A DNA stretch of 64,000 nucleotides, from positions 107,778-171,777 of the forward strand of contig CBFIDE010000001.1 of NCBI GenBank assembly GCA_965661265.1, in the 5' to 3' direction. Position numbers and translations under genes: made by a program. The stretch comes from CBFIDE01 sp965661265 (GTDB taxonomy: Bacteria; Bacteroidota; Bacteroidia; Flavobacteriales; Schleiferiaceae). Of the stretch, positions 52,889-62,874 are shown one piece after another; position 1 is the stretch's first letter; every line of letters starts with the position of its first letter. The notes below the pieces were generated by a model, which saw only the letters and a list, made by a program, of their open reading frames with translations, made no database searches and had not been told where the DNA came from.

Positions 52889-54601
52889 TTAAGTATATTT
52901 TCTCTTTCTCCAATATGTAAAGAACAGTCCAAACAATAGTACTGAGCCAATCGGGAGAACCGTATTTACTATTTGCCAAAGAAGTCTTTCTGACTTTACC
53001 AATTGATAATCTAACAATCTTATTTTTAAATCTCTAGAACGGATTGCGATGAGGCCAGAATCATCTAGCATATAATCCATGACATTCAATAAAAAATCTT
53101 GATTTCCATACTGCTGTCCTGTGAATTGATCAAAACCTAAGGGCAGTGGAGTCCCTCTTTGTAAACTAGGGTTGACGAGATTTAATTGATTTCTAATGAT
53201 ATCACCGTCGGCAACAATCACCATTTTAGCGCCTTTAGATTTCTCTCTAAAACTGACAGTTTCACCGTCTTGATCCTTGGGTAGAATTCTATTCTTAAAT
53301 GCAGATTCGAATTCCCCTTCTAGTAAAACTGACATAGGAACTGAAGCTTGTCTGAATTGATTCTCATCTGGCTTATCATAAAGTCTTTGAAGGCTAACCA
53401 TGTGTGGAACGGCAACTGTTTTAGTGTAAGGCGAGCTTCTCAGAAGGAATGTTTTCTTTATTCCGGGCGCTATAATAGTGTCGATTGAAGAAGCAAATTG
53501 CAGTTGGATTGCATTTAGACTTTTTGTAATTGGATGATCTACTTGAGGCATTACCAATGGAAAGTAAATCCATGGATTCACACTTTTTTGATCACTAACC
53601 CCAGCACACACTAGGTCCTGAACTAAATTTCCATTAACCCTTGCCCCATACTTAAAAAGCATATCATCCAACCTTAACATCTGGCTATTAGAATAAGCTA
53701 GGAACTGTGATGCCTTGCTCAAGCTATCCATTTCTGCGTGCACTGCATCAATCAACCAAAGGACATCTCCTCCATTCATTAAATACTGATCCAAGAGGAA
53801 CTTATCTAAATCGGTAAATGATTTTTCTGGCTTAGCCACGATTAGAGCATCAAAGCGGCTCATTCTGCTGATTTGGTCATTGATACTTATAGAAGACTCA
53901 CCTTCTTGAGTTCTAAACTCTTTTAGGTTAATTCGATCAATATTATAATTCTCTGAAAGATCCCGAGCAAAAGAAGCGATATAACGAGTATCTAATTCAT
54001 CATGCCCAAGCACAAAACCAACTTGAGGTTTTCTGATGGTCGTTAATCTTTTGACTCCATTAGCTAATGCATACTCTAAATTTTGCACTGAACTATTCAC
54101 CTGGTTTTCTGGGCTGCTTGCAAATTGATCTACTAAAAGAGGGATAGCAACTTCTGAATCTCCATAACTGGCTATTGCACCCGGAAAAATAGTTAGCAAT
54201 TTCTGACTACCTCCCTCGCTAGATTGCAATTGATAGGGCTTTAAGCCCTTGTATTGCAACTGTTCATATAAATCTTGAACCTGCTTTTCATCACCAATTG
54301 TACTTGGATCAATAAATTCATATTGAATTTTGGTATTATAGGCTCTGAATTCATCAAGCATTTGCTTGGTTTCTCTTTGTAGCCTTTGAAAGCCACCCGG
54401 AAAATCACCATCCAAGTATACTCTAACAAGCACTATTTCAGGAATTTCCTCAATTAAATCTATGGTAACATCAGAAAGGCTGTATCTTTTTTCAGAAGTA
54501 AGATCAAGTCTGAAAAATTCTAAGCTTCCAATAATGTTCAATACTATTACACTAGCCACAATCAGAACAAAGGCGACTAAATCTTTCCTTTTATTATTCA
54601 T
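52889..54601 (-). CDS. gldG: Gliding motility-associated ABC transporter protein GldG
   Basis: A 570-residue protein with an N-terminal transmembrane helix (about 9-27, FVLIVASVIVLNIIG) and one near the C-terminus (about 540-560, IVNTVLPIGSVLLFGLFF). Between lies the ABC-type uncharacterised extracytoplasmic domain: RYSLSDVTIDLIEEI, VRVYLDGDFPGGFQRLQRETKQMLDEF, and a Rossmann-like GHDELDT segment. GldG works with GldF and the ATPase GldA in Flavobacterium gliding (family knowledge); gldA is not in the window. The start at 54601 gives an ATGA overlap with gldF; an ATG six bases upstream is possible. Confidence 0.92.
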   Translation of the reverse strand: MNNKRKDLVAFVLIVASVIVLNIIGSLEFFRLDLTSEKRYSLSDVTIDLIEEIPEIVLVRVYLDGDFPGGFQRLQRETKQMLDEFRAYNTKIQYEFIDPSTIGDEKQVQDLYEQLQYKGLKPYQLQSSEGGSQKLLTIFPGAIASYGDSEVAIPLLVDQFASSPENQVNSSVQNLEYALANGVKRLTTIRKPQVGFVLGHDELDTRYIASFARDLSENYNIDRINLKEFRTQEGESSISINDQISRMSRFDALIVAKPEKSFTDLDKFLLDQYLMNGGDVLWLIDAVHAEMDSLSKASQFLAYSNSQMLRLDDMLFKYGARVNGNLVQDLVCAGVSDQKSVNPWIYFPLVMPQVDHPITKSLNAIQLQFASSIDTIIAPGIKKTFLLRSSPYTKTVAVPHMVSLQRLYDKPDENQFRQASVPMSVLLEGEFESAFKNRILPKDQDGETVSFREKSKGAKMVIVADGDIIRNQLNLVNPSLQRGTPLPLGFDQFTGQQYGNQDFLLNVMDYMLDDSGLIAIRSRDLKIRLLDYQLVKSERLLWQIVNTVLPIGSVLLFGLFFTYWRKRKYT

Positions 54602-55332
54602 GACCATTTTCTGCTTTTAAGAACTAATTGAGTAAGAAGAATAAATATGCCAATCAAACTTATAAAATAGAGCAGATCTCTACTGTCTACTACTCCTCTG
54701 CTTATAGATAAATAATGTTCATATATACCGAAGTTTATGATCAATAAATCAAGCTGACCTAATAACTCAAGTGAGCTTAGCTGCTCAAAACCGAAGTAAA
54801 TTAGAAATGATAAACTCACTGATATTATAAAGGCAATAATAGAATTGTCAGTTAATGATGAAGAGAACAAGCCGATGCTCAAATAAGCTGCACCTAAAAA
54901 CAATAGACCAATAAAACTTCCGACGGTTGCACCAACATCAATATTTCCGATAGGATTGCCTAGCTGATAAACAGAATAGAAATAAATTAATGTAGGTAGA
55001 ATAGAAAAGATGATCAGTACAAGGCCTGCTAAGAACTTAGCCATTATTATTTGTAAATCTGTCAAAGGCCTAGTAAGCAAAAACTCCATAGTCCCTGCTT
55101 TTCTCTCGTCAGCAAACATTTTCATAGTGATTGCAGGAATTAAGAACATAAACACCCATGGTGAAATGATAAATAGATTATCCAATCCAGCATATGAGCC
55201 ATCCATTATGTTTAAGGAACCTGGCATAATCCAAAGAATTATTCCATTAATAAGTAAATAAATACCTATCACTAAATAAGCGGATAAAGTATTTAAAAAG
55301 CTTTTGATCTCTTTTAAGGTAAGTGCTAGCAT
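54598..55332 (-). CDS. gldF: Gliding motility-associated ABC permease GldF
   Basis: A 244-residue ABC-2-type permease with six transmembrane helices. SFLNTLSAYLVIGIYLLINGIILWI is the first, FMFLIPAITMKMFADERKAGTMEFLLTRPLTD is the characteristic ABC-2 segment between helices two and three, and four further helices run to about 240. It is the membrane partner of GldG, with a 4-bp overlap, and both are upstream of DUF4340. The ATP-binding subunit GldA must be encoded elsewhere. Confidence 0.93.
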   Translation of the reverse strand: MLALTLKEIKSFLNTLSAYLVIGIYLLINGIILWIMPGSLNIMDGSYAGLDNLFIISPWVFMFLIPAITMKMFADERKAGTMEFLLTRPLTDLQIIMAKFLAGLVLIIFSILPTLIYFYSVYQLGNPIGNIDVGATVGSFIGLLFLGAAYLSIGLFSSSLTDNSIIAFIISVSLSFLIYFGFEQLSSLELLGQLDLLIINFGIYEHYLSISRGVVDSRDLLYFISLIGIFILLTQLVLKSRKWS

Positions 55333-55335
55333 AAT

Positions 55336-55632
55336 TTAACTTAATACTTCTTTAGATTCTACACTCCATGCTTCTGGTTTTGCATTAAACAAAACTTTAG
55401 TTTTAGCCCAAACTTGAGCAAACAGCTCAGAATCGCGATAAGCATTCAAGTGCTTTTCTGATTCCCAATAGCTATAGGTGAAATATACATTCTCTTGATG
55501 TATATCCTGTAATAGCTGTAATCTTTGACAACCATTAAAAGATCTTATATGTTCTTTATTCAGATTGAAGTTGTTTAAAAAGACAGAGGTTTCATCTGCT
55601 TTAAAAGACATTTTTACGATTCTAATGAGCAT
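55336..55632 (-). CDS. Antibiotic biosynthesis monooxygenase (ABM) domain protein
   Basis: A 98-residue protein with the ABM ferredoxin-like fold pattern: LIRIVKMSFKADETSVFLNNF, FNGCQRLQLLQDIHQENVYFTYSYWESEKHLNAYRDSELF. These small dimers are quinol monooxygenases or heme-degradation/scaffold proteins; the substrate is not predictable. It begins on the last base of the upstream gene stop (TAATG junction with the SAM-hydrolase-type gene) and lies 3 bp before gldF, so the four genes 55632-51875 may share one transcript. Confidence 0.82.
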   Translation of the reverse strand: MLIRIVKMSFKADETSVFLNNFNLNKEHIRSFNGCQRLQLLQDIHQENVYFTYSYWESEKHLNAYRDSELFAQVWAKTKVLFNAKPEAWSVESKEVLS

Positions 55633-56426
55633 TAACTAAAACTTATAATTATTGGATCCCTTTCATTCATTCCTAAAAGTGCATGTGCACTGTTTAACCT
55701 CCTTCCTCTTGATCCAAAGACTGCAATTTCAAGCACACCTAAAGAATTAAATATGGCCAGAACAGAACTTGCTTGCGAAGGATAGTAGGATTCTTGAATT
55801 TTAGTGATTTCTCTATTTCTTGCCAACTTAATTTGAAAATTCCTCTCTTTATGATGTTCAACAAAGAGTTTTTTTGAAATATTGGTAATTAAATTTCCAT
55901 AATTATCTATATAAACTACACTTCCCGTAATGCTTGACTTTTCATTATCAACACTAGCTTTTAAATCAATCGATTCTTTTATTTTACTTGCAGGCCTTCC
56001 TAACATATCAATAGACCCACCTCTAGATAAATGAGCTGCAGCTTTTGAAAGTAAATCCCGCGAAGGAAATAAGCTAGGTTCTAAACGCAAATCAATTTCT
56101 ACCTGTTTGCTGAACTTCTTCTCCATTTGCAGTAAAGAAAGTAAACCATTATCGGAACCCAAGAAAAAATGACCCTCTAATTCAATAGCTAAAAATCTGT
56201 TGGACTCCGTTAATTCAGAAACGCTCACCAGATGCACGCTGCCCTTAGGAAATGCAGAATATGAATTGTTTAATACAAAGGCCGCTTGAATAATATTACC
56301 TGGCTCAACATCATGAGAAATATCAACAATATTGATCTCTTTATTCTCAGACAAGAGGGTAGCTTTAACCACCGCCAGATAAGGATCTAGGGTTCCATAA
56401 TCAGATGTCAAAGTGATAATCGCCAT
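55632..56426 (-). CDS. S-adenosyl-L-methionine hydrolase (adenosine-forming) family protein
   Basis: A 264-residue protein of the SAM hydroxide adenosyltransferase (DUF62) family. ITLTSDYGTLDPYLAVVKATLL (4-25) carries the conserved Asp, INIVDISHDVEPGNIIQAAFVL follows, then GSDNGLLSL and VVYIDNYGNLITNIS from the second domain. The usual VDPGVG motif near residue 85 is replaced by SVSELTESNR; in Bacteroidota homologues this stretch is generally divergent, so activity cannot be decided here. Known members split SAM into adenosine and methionine. It is coupled to the ABM gene by a 1-bp overlap (TAATG). Confidence 0.88.
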   Translation of the reverse strand: MAIITLTSDYGTLDPYLAVVKATLLSENKEINIVDISHDVEPGNIIQAAFVLNNSYSAFPKGSVHLVSVSELTESNRFLAIELEGHFFLGSDNGLLSLLQMEKKFSKQVEIDLRLEPSLFPSRDLLSKAAAHLSRGGSIDMLGRPASKIKESIDLKASVDNEKSSITGSVVYIDNYGNLITNISKKLFVEHHKERNFQIKLARNREITKIQESYYPSQASSVLAIFNSLGVLEIAVFGSRGRRLNSAHALLGMNERDPIIISFS

Positions 56427-56544
56427 TTTTACGAATCAATTCTCAATTAATCAGCTCATTAAGCTGAAAAGTGGTTAAATTTGTCTCCAAAATTAAAACA
56501 TTTCAAAGCCAATTAGACCTAATTTTTAATACTTCATCAACAAT

Positions 56545-57522
56545 TTGATAGAGAAAGTCCTTTCCATTGAAAATGCTGACCCTAGAGATATCTATGGAGA
56601 CCGCAATAAGTACCTTAATTTAATCAAGGATTATTTCCCAGAACTGAAAATTACCGCTCGAGGACATAATCTTAAAGTGAATGGTGAGTCTACTAGAATT
56701 CATTATTTCGAGGAGAAAATTGCGGAAATAATCAGTCATCTTAATAAGTATAACTCTTTAAGTGAAAATCAATTAGAGAGAATGTTAAAGGATGAAATGA
56801 GTGTACTAGACCCAGACAAATTAGCTAAGGATGTCATTCTTTTTGGTGTTAGCGGAACTGCAGTAAAAGCAAGAACCAAGAACCAAAGGAAAATGCTTTC
56901 GAGCATTGAAAAGAATGATATGCTTTTTGCGATTGGACCAGCAGGAACGGGAAAAACATATACAGCTGTTGCTTTAGCAGTTAGGGCGCTGAAGAACAAA
57001 GAGGTAAAAAAAATTATTTTGACCAGGCCCGCCGTTGAGGCAGGAGAGAATCTTGGATTTTTACCCGGCGATTTAAAAGAAAAACTAGATCCATATATGC
57101 AACCACTTTATGATGGATTGCGCGATATGATTCCACCTGAAAGACTGGCCTATTATTTGGAAGCTGGCGTTATTCAGATAGCTCCATTGGCATTTATGCG
57201 CGGTAGAACCTTAGATAATGCATTTGTGATTCTTGATGAAGCCCAAAATACTACCCATGCACAAATGAAAATGTTCTTAACTAGAATGGGAAGGGATGCA
57301 AAGTTCATAGTGACCGGAGATACAAGCCAAATTGATCTACCCAGAAAGCAAGCTTCAGGCTTAAAGGAAGCATTAATTTATTTGAAAGATATAAAAGGCA
57401 TTGACTTTGTTCATTTAGACGAAAAAGATGTCATAAGACACCAATTAGTAAAAAGTATAATTCAGGCCTATATTAAGGCTGAAAACACCACTAAACCCTA
57501 TGAAGGCAATAACAGAAACTAA
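56545..57522 (+). CDS. phoH: PhoH family protein, TTG start
   Basis: A 325-residue P-loop ATPase of the PhoH family, probably an RNA-linked NTPase or helicase. The N-terminal KH-like region (about 1-85) is followed by the PhoH core: [24 protein letters not shown] with Walker [24 protein letters not shown], and [23 protein letters not shown] with Walker B. There is no ATG near the N-terminus, whose [18 protein letters not shown] start fits homologues, so TTG 56545 is the initiator. It overlaps purC by 23 bp. Confidence 0.94.
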   Translation: MIEKVLSIENADPRDIYGDRNKYLNLIKDYFPELKITARGHNLKVNGESTRIHYFEEKIAEIISHLNKYNSLSENQLERMLKDEMSVLDPDKLAKDVILFGVSGTAVKARTKNQRKMLSSIEKNDMLFAIGPAGTGKTYTAVALAVRALKNKEVKKIILTRPAVEAGENLGFLPGDLKEKLDPYMQPLYDGLRDMIPPERLAYYLEAGVIQIAPLAFMRGRTLDNAFVILDEAQNTTHAQMKMFLTRMGRDAKFIVTGDTSQIDLPRKQASGLKEALIYLKDIKGIDFVHLDEKDVIRHQLVKSIIQAYIKAENTTKPYEGNNRN

Positions 57523-58453
57523 GTTTAACTTACCTCAGCAAACTAATTTTTATAAAGGAAAAGTTAGAGATGTATATAGTCTTGAAGGAGATATCCTAGT
57601 GATGGTAGCGTCTGACCGAATCTCAGCCTTTGATGTAGTTTTACCAAAAGGAATTCCTTATAAAGGCCAAGTTTTAAATCAAATTGCCACCCAGTTTTTA
57701 GATTTAACACAAGATATAGTTCCAAACTGGAAGATCAACTCTCCTGACCCAATGGTGACCATTGGAAAAAAGGCAGAGCCTTTTATGGTGGAAATGGTTA
57801 TTAGAGCTTACTTAACAGGGCATGCTTGGAGAGAATACGCTGCCGGTAAAAGAAGTATTTGTGGAGTAACAATGCCAGAAGGAATGGTTCAAAACCAAGC
57901 TTTTCCAGAGCCAATATTAACTCCAACAACCAAAGCTGAGCAAGGTCTTCATGATGAAGATATTAGCCGAGAGGATATTTTATCAAAAGGAATTGTTAGC
58001 GAGGATGACTACTTAAAACTAGAAGCCATTACAAAAGCACTATTTAAAAGAGGTCAAGATTTTGCTGAAGATAGAGGGCTACTTTTAGTGGATACTAAAT
58101 ATGAATTTGGGAAGTTAGAAGATGGAAGAATAGTTCTAATAGATGAAATTCATACACCAGATTCTTCAAGGTATTTCTATGCAGATACTTACCAAGAGAA
58201 TTTAGAGAAAGGTATAGATCAAAAGCAACTCTCTAAAGAATTTGTAAGGCAGTGGTTAATTCAAAATGGATTTCAAGGCAAAGAAGGACAGCAAATTCCT
58301 GAGATGAGTGATGAATTTATCACAAGTGTGAGTGATCGATATATTGAGCTTTATGAAAAAATCAGTGGCAAAGAATTTATTAAAGCTGATACAGAGGAAA
58401 TCGAAAAAAGAATTGAAGAAAATATACTTACTGGATTAAATTCAATAAAATGA
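57500..58453 (+). CDS. purC: Phosphoribosylaminoimidazole-succinocarboxamide synthase (SAICAR synthetase)
   Basis: The 317-residue enzyme joins CAIR and aspartate with ATP in purine synthesis. [28 protein letters not shown] (18-45) is the N-terminal signature, [21 protein letters not shown] and the [20 protein letters not shown] segment follow, and [29 protein letters not shown] contains the catalytic-site [10 protein letters not shown]. The length of the long form (about 300-320) is usual in Bacteroidota. It overlaps phoH by 23 bp and the following barrel gene by 4 bp (ATGA). Confidence 0.96.
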   Translation: MKAITETKFNLPQQTNFYKGKVRDVYSLEGDILVMVASDRISAFDVVLPKGIPYKGQVLNQIATQFLDLTQDIVPNWKINSPDPMVTIGKKAEPFMVEMVIRAYLTGHAWREYAAGKRSICGVTMPEGMVQNQAFPEPILTPTTKAEQGLHDEDISREDILSKGIVSEDDYLKLEAITKALFKRGQDFAEDRGLLLVDTKYEFGKLEDGRIVLIDEIHTPDSSRYFYADTYQENLEKGIDQKQLSKEFVRQWLIQNGFQGKEGQQIPEMSDEFITSVSDRYIELYEKISGKEFIKADTEEIEKRIEENILTGLNSIK

Positions 58454-59046
58454 AAAAGTTAATTATTGTATGCCTTGTTCTTTTCTCTGGCAATGCAATG
58501 TGGGCTCAACTCCAAATGGGTTTAAGAGGAGGAGTCAATTTCCAAAGTCTGAAATTCACTAATAGCGATACTCAAGGCGCTCTTGATTTGATTGAAGAAG
58601 GTGAGTTTTCTACCGGATATCATGCCGGAATTTACACTAGGTTTCATCTATTTGGGCTTACTTTTCAACCTGAAGCTATTTATACAAGAATGAATTCTAG
58701 TGGAGTAGCAACTATCTCTGGTAGTAAAGAAACCGTTGATGTTGAATACAATAGAATGGATATTCCTTTATTAGTCGGTATCACTTTAGGCCCATTAAGA
58801 CCCTATATTGGACCAGTGGCTTCTTTCAACTTAGCTGACATAAGTGATTTTGAAGGAGAATTAAAAAATAGCACATGGGGATATCAATTAGGCCTAGGAA
58901 TAGACATTAAAAAGTTAAGCATAGAGCTTAGATATGAAGGCCCAATATCTGATTCAGCAAAAAATATTGTACTTGATGGCACAGTCTATCCAACTGATAC
59001 TCGGACATCCCAATATATTGTAGGATTAGCCTATAAGCTGTTCTGA
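58450..59046 (+). CDS. PorT-family outer membrane beta-barrel protein
   Basis: A 198-residue exported protein with a signal peptide (1-20, NAMWAQ). [15 protein letters not shown] is the typical first strand of the PorT/outer membrane beta-barrel family, followed by [53 protein letters not shown] and a final [11 protein letters not shown] strand. PorT itself is a T9SS assembly protein, but this wide family includes many members of unknown function. The 4-bp overlap with purC indicates cotranscription. The last 21 bp overlap the convergent exonuclease gene. Confidence 0.85.
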   Translation: MKKLIIVCLVLFSGNAMWAQLQMGLRGGVNFQSLKFTNSDTQGALDLIEEGEFSTGYHAGIYTRFHLFGLTFQPEAIYTRMNSSGVATISGSKETVDVEYNRMDIPLLVGITLGPLRPYIGPVASFNLADISDFEGELKNSTWGYQLGLGIDIKKLSIELRYEGPISDSAKNIVLDGTVYPTDTRTSQYIVGLAYKLF

Positions 59047-60294
59047 TAATTTAGTTTCTATAAGCCTTGCCTCGCCACTTAGAATCAGCAGCTTTACAGA
59101 ATCAGCAAACGTATTTTTACTCAATTTTGGCATTTTCTTCAGAAGGCTATCTAAATGAGTAATATCATCCTCTAATTTAAAATAGGTATAACCAATAAGC
59201 TGGTCATTTTTAAGGTAGAAAACACTTTTCTCAGAAGTTTCCCTCCCTTTAGAAATTACCAAAGCCTCTTTTGGGAAATTTGAAAAGAGTTCAATTTTGG
59301 CTTCTTGGCCTTGCTTATCGCGATTAAACATTCTGATAGATTTAGATAGAAAAGCAGGATTATTGGACTTAAAAATAATTTTGGCCTTCTTTTCTTCATT
59401 TAAGTCCTCAATTTTAAATCTATAAGGCGATTCTAATCTACTTAAGGAAGCCATTCTAGACATAGGCCTCAAAATAAAGTCAGAACCATATTTAGGATTT
59501 GATTCTTTTAACTCTGAAAACAACTTTATTTCTTGAATTAATTGATTTCCAACCTTTTCAACATGAATAGAATACACTTCACTCTGAAGCTTTTTCATAT
59601 TTGGACTATCAGCTAAAAAGAGCTTTTGTATCTCATTCTTGACATTTTCACTACCAGATAGGTATAATAACTTACCCTTTTGATCATGTAAATAAAAAAC
59701 ACCTTTCTTGATTCTGATCGTTCTTATTAAATCATTAAGCTTGTCAGTAAGGTGATCTTCTCTTTGAACACTTTGGCCAAGAATACTAATTTCTTTTTTC
59801 TCATCTTTTTCAATAAGAATTTTAAAGAGTTCCAGAGTAGCCAAGGCATCTCCATCCGCCCGATGCTTGGCGGTATTAGTGATATTCAATTCTTTACACA
59901 TCTTATCCAAGCCATAAGCCTGAAGCCCAGGAATTAGTTCCTTTGAAAGGTCAATGGTATCAATTGTAGAAAGCTCAAAAGGGTAACCCAATCTCAAGAA
60001 CTCTTGACGGAGCATGCGATAATCAAAAGGTACATTATGACCAACAAGAATACACCCTTCAGTAATTTCAACGATCCTTTTTGCAATTTCATGAAACCTT
60101 GGTGCACGTTGCAACATTTTAGGAGTTATTCCCGTCATTCTAGAAACAAATGGCTGAACAGAAACATGAGGATGAACCAAGCTAATTAATTGATCTACTA
60201 TTTTGTCTCCGTCATATCTATAAAGAGCAATTTCTATGATAGCTTCTTTGCCAAAAGCTCCACCAGATGATTCTATGTCCAATATGCAATACAC
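59026..60294 (-). CDS. DEDDh 3'-5' exonuclease fused to a degenerate GIY-YIG segment
   Basis: A 422-residue protein. Residues 1-160 are a DnaQ-type exonuclease: DIES (Asp6, Glu8), GHNVPFDYRML (Asp91) and HRADGDAL (His144, Asp149) give the complete DEDDh set. After a linker, 195-226 (IKKGVFYLHDQKGKLLYLSG and the following SENVKNEIQKLF) resembles the GIY-YIG start of UvrC/Cho, but the catalytic arginine position is not conserved and the arm is shortened, so nuclease activity of this part is unlikely. The rest (about 230-422) is unassigned. The layout recalls the Bacteroidota/Actinobacteria DnaQ-UvrC-like fusions. The start lies 76 bp from the divergent DUF5686 gene. Confidence 0.86.
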   Translation of the reverse strand: MYCILDIESSGGAFGKEAIIEIALYRYDGDKIVDQLISLVHPHVSVQPFVSRMTGITPKMLQRAPRFHEIAKRIVEITEGCILVGHNVPFDYRMLRQEFLRLGYPFELSTIDTIDLSKELIPGLQAYGLDKMCKELNITNTAKHRADGDALATLELFKILIEKDEKKEISILGQSVQREDHLTDKLNDLIRTIRIKKGVFYLHDQKGKLLYLSGSENVKNEIQKLFLADSPNMKKLQSEVYSIHVEKVGNQLIQEIKLFSELKESNPKYGSDFILRPMSRMASLSRLESPYRFKIEDLNEEKKAKIIFKSNNPAFLSKSIRMFNRDKQGQEAKIELFSNFPKEALVISKGRETSEKSVFYLKNDQLIGYTYFKLEDDITHLDSLLKKMPKLSKNTFADSVKLLILSGEARLIETKLSEQLIG

Positions 60295-60370
60295 TTGGCG
60301 AAGATAATATCTAAGAAATTAACCGACACCTATTCAGGATGCTTCATTTATCACTAATATTGATATTGAT

Positions 60371-62872
60371 TTGAAAAAACTACTACTGAATAGCATTTTC
60401 TGTTTGCTTTCCTTTTTAGTAGGCACTGAACTTAGTGCCCAAGAAAGGACAATTTCTGGTACCATAAGAAATCAAGAAGGGCAAGCTATTACCATGGCAA
60501 GTGTTATTATAGGTGATAAACATGTGTTTTCTGATACTTCTGGATTTTTTAAAATTGGAATTACTGAAGAAACAGATCACATTTTGGTAAAGGCTAGAAA
60601 TTATTTACCCAAAAGAGTAAATCTAGCCTACAATTATAATGAGCAGCTATCAATTGTATTAGATGTACTCACTATTGATTCTACATCTAGCTTAAATATT
60701 GATAGTTTAATTGACATTCTCTATTTCAGATCTTCCATTAATTCAATAAAATATTCTGAGTTCAGTTCAAGTACCTACTCCAAAAATAAAGCGATGGTAA
60801 GCAAAGTGCCATTTGAGATATGGAGAGTATCAGGAAAATATATGCCTGCTAAAGAAGATACCGGGATAATATATGCAAGTGAAAAATACTCTAAACAGTA
60901 TTTCGAGTCCAACAATAACTTTTTTGAAGATGTAGAAGCAGTCCATTTTGGCGGCAAAGTCGCTTTTCTAGATTGGCAAAATTTAGCAGATCATGAATTG
61001 AATTTTAATCAAAATTATCTCTACTTAAAAGCGCTTTCAAAAAGACCATTCCCTTCTCCGCTTTCTAAAAAAAGCAAGGATATGTACATCTATGAATATT
61101 TAGGGAGCTATTATGAAGGTTCTAATTTGGTGTATCGAATAAGATTTGAGCCTAAAGTAAATTATACATCAACCTTTGCAGGAGAGTTTGGAATTTACGA
61201 GCAAACATTCAACTTAGCGTATACAGACATTAGACTGAATAAAACCAATGTTATTGGTTTTCTAGATAGCATGAGTCTTTATCAATCCTATTACCTATTT
61301 GATACGGTCTATTCAAAAACAAGACAGGAAGAAAAATACTTTATGAGCCTTTTTGGATTTAAAGGAAGTTATGATGTCAATCGTTTTTACAAAGACTATG
61401 TATATCGGGATACCAGAAACCCAAGTTTAGACAAATACCTTAGCCTTAGAACCGACAGTGCAGATATATTAATGTGTGACAGTCTCTGGGCTCACTATAG
61501 AGCTTATCCTGCAAGCACAGAAGAAAAAGAAAGTTTCAATAAAAATGACTTCAATTATTTTCTGAAAGAAGAATATAATAAGCCTTCAGAGTTAAGGGCA
61601 AATCGAGAGAAGTTCCGCCCTTTTTATTATGTTTTTACAGGTTATGAAAAACGGAGGAATAACTATTATATAGATTTATATCCCTTGACTTATATGTTTG
61701 GTATTAACACAGTAGAAGGGCCATATCTTAGATATGATGCACCCATAACTTTCACCAAATACAATAGACGTTTTAATATTCAACCTGAATTAAGGTATGG
61801 CTTTAATGATAATACTTTAAGGTATAGATTAAGTTCTACTATCTATTACAATCCTAATAAACCACGTCAATTTATTTTTGAAGCAGGAAAAATCATTTCT
61901 CAGTTTAACGAGAATGAGCCTATTAGCCCTTTGCTTAATACTTTATATACTTTTGGATTAGGCTCTAATTACGCCAAATTTTATGGTGCTGAATTTATTG
62001 AATTGGGCCATAGCTGGGATGTGGCTAATGGATTAGAGTTTACAATCACTGGGGAGTACGCTCAGCGCTATGCACTTTTCAACAATCCTGAGTTTAGTTT
62101 TCATTTAGGCGAAGGAGAAGACTTTACGCCAAACAACCCAGACTTGGATGATGTCATCAATCCACAGTCAGGTTTTGACGCTCATAATAGCCTTAGAGTT
62201 GATATTGTTGCCTCTTACCAATTTAATCAGCTTTATAGGCTGGTTAATAATTGGAAAACCAATGAAAAGGTTTTTGCCCCACAATTATATTTCAACTATT
62301 CCAAGGGAGTAAGGACAGGCTTCAGTAGCACCAATTTTGATTTTATGGAATTGGGATATAAACTAGATTGGAGAAAACCAGGAACTGGTTTGACAAGAAT
62401 AGATGTAAGCATGGGAGATTTCTTTAATGCCGAAAAGGTTGAATTTATTGATTACAAACATTTTGATGGAGCTCAAATTCTATTTTTACAGCCCACAGAC
62501 CCAAGTGCGGGAGGTTCTGTCAAATCCTTCAGCACACTACCTTATTATGACTTTAGTACAACAGATCTCTATTTAGAGGCGCATTTTGAACACTTTTTTG
62601 ATGGTCAACTACTGAGAAAAATAGAAATGCTTAGACCCTTTAATATGCACTCCTTTGTGGGACTTAATTATCTAATTACAGAAGGGGAGAGAGAATTTAT
62701 TGAATTTGTTTTTGGTGTGAGTAATATCTTAAACTCTTTTAGACTAGAAATAGCCGGAGGTCTTATTGATTATCAATCTTTTACACCATCAATTAGATTG
62801 GGATTTGACTTAGACCCAATGTATTACCGTCATCATAAAGCTGACAGATATGCAATTCCTGAGAATCGATAG
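60371..62872 (+). CDS. DUF5686 family outer membrane protein with CarboxypepD-reg domain, TTG start
   Basis: An 833-residue outer membrane protein. The signal peptide begins directly at TTG 60371 (MKKLLLNSIFCLLSFLVG..., ending LSAQ near 24); there is no ATG that would give a better signal. A carboxypeptidase-like regulatory domain (ERTISGTIRNQEGQAITMASV, about 25-105) precedes a periplasmic region and a DUF5686 beta-barrel with many Tyr/Phe-rich strands (for example GYEKRRNNYYIDLYPLTYMFGINTVEGPYLRY, IQPELRYGFNDNTLRYRL). DUF5686 proteins are common in Bacteroidota and of unknown function. It is divergent from the exonuclease and convergent with yggS. Confidence 0.84.
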   Translation: MKKLLLNSIFCLLSFLVGTELSAQERTISGTIRNQEGQAITMASVIIGDKHVFSDTSGFFKIGITEETDHILVKARNYLPKRVNLAYNYNEQLSIVLDVLTIDSTSSLNIDSLIDILYFRSSINSIKYSEFSSSTYSKNKAMVSKVPFEIWRVSGKYMPAKEDTGIIYASEKYSKQYFESNNNFFEDVEAVHFGGKVAFLDWQNLADHELNFNQNYLYLKALSKRPFPSPLSKKSKDMYIYEYLGSYYEGSNLVYRIRFEPKVNYTSTFAGEFGIYEQTFNLAYTDIRLNKTNVIGFLDSMSLYQSYYLFDTVYSKTRQEEKYFMSLFGFKGSYDVNRFYKDYVYRDTRNPSLDKYLSLRTDSADILMCDSLWAHYRAYPASTEEKESFNKNDFNYFLKEEYNKPSELRANREKFRPFYYVFTGYEKRRNNYYIDLYPLTYMFGINTVEGPYLRYDAPITFTKYNRRFNIQPELRYGFNDNTLRYRLSSTIYYNPNKPRQFIFEAGKIISQFNENEPISPLLNTLYTFGLGSNYAKFYGAEFIELGHSWDVANGLEFTITGEYAQRYALFNNPEFSFHLGEGEDFTPNNPDLDDVINPQSGFDAHNSLRVDIVASYQFNQLYRLVNNWKTNEKVFAPQLYFNYSKGVRTGFSSTNFDFMELGYKLDWRKPGTGLTRIDVSMGDFFNAEKVEFIDYKHFDGAQILFLQPTDPSAGGSVKSFSTLPYYDFSTTDLYLEAHFEHFFDGQLLRKIEMLRPFNMHSFVGLNYLITEGEREFIEFVFGVSNILNSFRLEIAGGLIDYQSFTPSIRLGFDLDPMYYRHHKADRYAIPENR

Positions 62873-62874
62873 TT

